From the NCBI RefSeq assembly GCF_900445235.1, contig NZ_UFSM01000003.1, forward strand, positions 1 to 64,000: a stretch of 64,000 bases of DNA, written 5' to 3'. This DNA comes from Aminobacter aminovorans. GTDB lineage: Bacteria; Pseudomonadota; Alphaproteobacteria; Rhizobiales; Rhizobiaceae. Of this stretch, positions 62,055-64,000 are shown one piece after another (the first letter of the stretch is position 1; each line of letters opens with the position of its first letter). The position numbers and the translations under genes were made by a program. The notes beneath the pieces were generated by a model. The model was not told the origin of the DNA and ran no database searches. It worked only from the letters and a program-made list of their open reading frames with translations.

Positions 62055-62462
62055 TCAGGCCCCGCTCGGAGTTATCAACACCAGCGAAGGGAAGTAGGTG
62101 CGGAAGCGGCCAACATCGCGCGTTAGGACGGCCTGGTCGGCTACTGCCGCGTGTGCGCCGACGAAGAAGTCTGGCAACACGCCAGTCCGTGAGCCGCCAG
62201 CACGACGGTACTGCGTAAACACTTTGCCCGCCAGAAACAGCGCTTCACGCGGCATCGGCGCGATCTCAAGCCCCGCTTCCTCGACAAATGCGTCAAGATC
62301 TTCGATCCGCTCGTATCTAACCGCAAGCTCGGCATAGACCACGTCGTTAATGACCAGTGGTCCCCGCAAACTCCACGTCTCAAGCTGGCTAATCGACCAG
62401 TCTGCCCAATGCGGATCATTCGTGACCAAGTCGAGCAGGACGTTGGTATCGACCAGTGTCAC
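62055..62462 (-). CDS. vapC: VapC-type PIN-domain toxin
   Basis: 135 aa. The PIN active site residues are present: Asp5 (VDTNVLLDL), Glu45 (YAELAV), Asp98 (LPDFFVGAHA) and Asp116 (TRDVGRF). VapC toxins are Mg-dependent ribonucleases. It overlaps the VapB ATG region by 4 bp (ATGA), as expected for a coupled pair. Confidence 0.9.
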   Translation of the reverse strand: MTLVDTNVLLDLVTNDPHWADWSISQLETWSLRGPLVINDVVYAELAVRYERIEDLDAFVEEAGLEIAPMPREALFLAGKVFTQYRRAGGSRTGVLPDFFVGAHAAVADQAVLTRDVGRFRTYFPSLVLITPSGA

Positions 62463-62692
62463 CCCTCGCCCCGCGTCAGTGCCATGATAGCATCTGTATC
62501 GAGACCGGTTCCAGCATGACCCCGCAATTTCGCGAACCGGCTCGGCGGCTGCTTCTTATCCGCACGCGTGATTACCACGCTACCGTCCGCGGCACGCCGA
62601 AAGTCCACCCTGCTGCCGGGTACGATCCCCAGAAGCTCGCGAACCGGCTTTGGAATTGTGACTTGGCCTTTGGCTGTAACTGTTGTCGGCAT
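62459..62692 (-). CDS. vapB: VapB-type AbrB/SpoVT-fold antitoxin
   Basis: 77 aa starting at MPTTVTAKGQVTIPK; an upstream in-frame Met adds 21 residues without fold resemblance. The AbrB-like swapped-hairpin motif (TTVTAKGQVTIPKPVRELLGI, about 3-23) identifies it. The C-terminal part binds VapC. A small palindrome (AGGTA-T-TACCT, 62722-62732) 30 bp upstream may be its operator. Confidence 0.9.
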   Translation of the reverse strand: MPTTVTAKGQVTIPKPVRELLGIVPGSRVDFRRAADGSVVITRADKKQPPSRFAKLRGHAGTGLDTDAIMALTRGEG

Positions 62693-62721
62693 GTTCGCCT
62701 CGGTAATGATTGATTTGCTAG

Positions 62722-62732
62722 AGGTATTACCT
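62722..62732. promoter_or_regulatory. Small palindrome upstream of vapBC
   Basis: AGGTA and TACCT around T, 30 bp before the vapB start, between repC and vapB. It is a plausible autoregulatory site for VapB. TAATAC and TTGAAA-like elements are present but at too short a spacing to call a promoter. Confidence 0.35.
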
Positions 62733-62795
62733 ACCCTGGCATTTTTCAATCCCAAGGCCGACGAGCGACGACGGGCTACCGTCCTGCCGCAACGC

Positions 62796-64000
62796 TCACC
62801 CTGCCTTTGCCTGTGCCCCTCCCCTTCCGCGCAGGAGCGCCATCAGCACCGGCCCGATCGAGAATTCTCCGGCCTGTGCCTTGGCAGTGAGGCTGCGCAG
62901 ATAGCCGCCGGGGCTGGAAATGGCCTCGCCCTTCTGCAGCATCGCCGCCACCATGATCGCGGCATCGACAGCCCCCATGGCCTCGCAGGCCTGGTTCCAC
63001 GCATCCGGGCTGACGCCGAGGGCGCCGCGCACCAGATTTGCCGTTTCCACCAGATCGGCCCAGCCCGAAATACCGTTTCGTGCGTAATCGGCAATATCCG
63101 GGCAGGCGCGCAGCACCATGCCAAGCGGATAACCCGTTGGCGGCTGGCTCCTGGTTCCCGGTTTCACCGCAGCGGTTGCGCCTTGGCCTTTTTCGAGGCC
63201 GGGTTCAAGTTCATGAGGGTGTGTATTTGAATTCTGTATGTGGCGCTCGAAATGAGACTCATTGGCGCTTGTTTCTTCAGTTTTTACGTGACTTTCCAGC
63301 GCCTTGCGCACCTCCTGGGCAAGCATCGCCAGTTCCGCGGAAATCGGTTCGAGCTCAAGCCGGCTGGCCGTGCGGGGAATGGCGGCCACGATCTCGCGAT
63401 AGCTCAGATGCAAGCGCTGCCAATCGGCGGCAATGCCCTCCTCGAGGCCGAAGGCGATCATCTTGGCGATGTCACGACGCAGGATGGTGATGCGCTCGCG
63501 AACGAGCAGCAACGCCCGTCGTTCGGCCCTGACAGCTTCGGCCATGCGCTCGAACTCTGCGGCTCGGGCCAAAAGCGGCGTCAGGTCGAAACCAAAGGCC
63601 TGCTCGATCGCGCCATCGAAGCCCTTGCGGGCGTAGCGCTTGCCATTGGGGCTGTCGCGACGCACCACCAGGCCGCAGTCGACCAGCACCGCGAGATGCC
63701 GCCTCAGCGTCGCCGGCGCCATGCCGTGTGCCCTCAGCGCCAGCTGGGCGTTCGACGGAAACACCACCAGCCCCTCCCCTTCCACGAGATCCGTGTCGGG
63801 ATGGAAGCTCAGCAGCGCGTTGAGTACGGCAAGCGCGCGATCGCTGGCGCCCAGCAATTGCTTGGCCTCGCAGACGGCACGAAACACCTGCCATTTGTTG
63901 GAGCTGGCGCCAGGCGCACAGCTGTCCGCCGCCATCTGACCTGCAACCATGGCAAGCGATAGCGACCGCCGCCCAAAGGGCGTCGTCGAAATATGCTCAA
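62796..64000 (-). CDS. repC: Plasmid replication initiator RepC (5' end outside window)
   Basis: The frame is open to the right edge. The residues just before the first internal Met read TTPFGRRSLSLAMVAGQMAAD, the standard RepC N-terminus, so the gene begins one or a few codons beyond 64000. The N-terminal winged-helix part (NKWQVFRAVCEAKQLLGAS, about 35-55 from the true start) and the C-terminal GYLRSLTAKAQAGEFSIGPVLMALL are typical. RepC is the replication initiator of alphaproteobacterial repABC plasmids; repA and repB should lie to the right. Confidence 0.94.
   Translation of the reverse strand, partial: EHISTTPFGRRSLSLAMVAGQMAADSCAPGASSNKWQVFRAVCEAKQLLGASDRALAVLNALLSFHPDTDLVEGEGLVVFPSNAQLALRAHGMAPATLRRHLAVLVDCGLVVRRDSPNGKRYARKGFDGAIEQAFGFDLTPLLARAAEFERMAEAVRAERRALLLVRERITILRRDIAKMIAFGLEEGIAADWQRLHLSYREIVAAIPRTASRLELEPISAELAMLAQEVRKALESHVKTEETSANESHFERHIQNSNTHPHELEPGLEKGQGATAAVKPGTRSQPPTGYPLGMVLRACPDIADYARNGISGWADLVETANLVRGALGVSPDAWNQACEAMGAVDAAIMVAAMLQKGEAISSPGGYLRSLTAKAQAGEFSIGPVLMALLRGRGGAQAKAG
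63200..63300. other. Candidate plasmid origin (AT-rich stretch inside repC)
   Basis: A visibly AT-richer stretch inside repC (TTTGAATTCTGTATG ... CAGTTTTTACGTGAC region). In repABC plasmids the origin of replication lies in an AT-rich part of the repC coding region. The placement here is inferred from that rule and local composition only. Confidence 0.45.

Overview
The window looks like part of a large repABC-type plasmid (megaplasmid or chromid) of a Rhizobiales bacterium, most like Mesorhizobium, Aminobacter or another Phyllobacteriaceae member. The reasons are a 3' repC gene that runs off the right edge, uniformly high GC with strong GC3, dense ABC-transporter catabolic operons, a rhizobial-type rhamnose locus (rhaRSTPQ, rhaI, rhaM, rhaK, fused rhaD), and a plasmid-type ScpB/DUF1403 pair. 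I see no tRNA, rRNA, CRISPR array or complete insertion sequence. All family calls were made by eye from the sequence; no database search was run.

Layout. (1) 1-3921: tail of a MocR-type regulator, a QueD/PTPS-like protein without the usual cysteine, a secreted molybdopterin-domain-like protein and a membrane GGDEF-EAL protein. (2) 3996-12394, minus strand: amiC-amiR, then a leader with an intrinsic terminator, then an alpha/beta hydrolase, a urea/short-chain-amide ABC transporter (urtABCDE-like) and an orphan UreE-like protein. This looks like an amide-sensing antitermination unit driving an amide/urea uptake operon, with no amidase or urease in the window. (3) 12815-15470: a Xre/RES toxin-antitoxin pair with 11-bp phased operator repeats, then scpB and DUF1403. 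(4) 15837-29754: a regulon around an IclR regulator, with an ADP-forming acyl-CoA synthetase, a NitT/TauT-type transporter split between two strands, a short-chain dehydrogenase, a DUF35/thiolase pair and HyuA/HyuB proteins. The set could make a ketone-carboxylation, CoA-activation and cleavage pathway (inference). (5) 29790-39777: proXWV-like transporter, Ldh2-type dehydrogenase, DUF3726 protein, an unrecognised 564-aa protein, an M19 dipeptidase, an aldehyde dehydrogenase resembling 2-oxoglutarate-semialdehyde dehydrogenases, and a divergent LysR regulator. A shared promoter box links the transporter to the catabolic operon. (6) 39956-54703: L-rhamnose regulon with extra aldolases, a second FGGY kinase and a HAD phosphatase. 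(7) 54868-59922: small secreted DUF1344 protein and an RND efflux pair with tandem operators. (8) 59960-64000: plasmid backbone with a decayed molybdoenzyme gene, a tyrosine recombinase flanked by inverted repeats, VapBC and repC.

The three least-described systems are the 564-aa/DUF3726/dipeptidase operon (33060-38786), the HyuAB/DUF35-thiolase/ADP-forming ligase regulon (15837-28915) and the probable ANTAR-controlled leader before the amide/urea operon (10441-10560).
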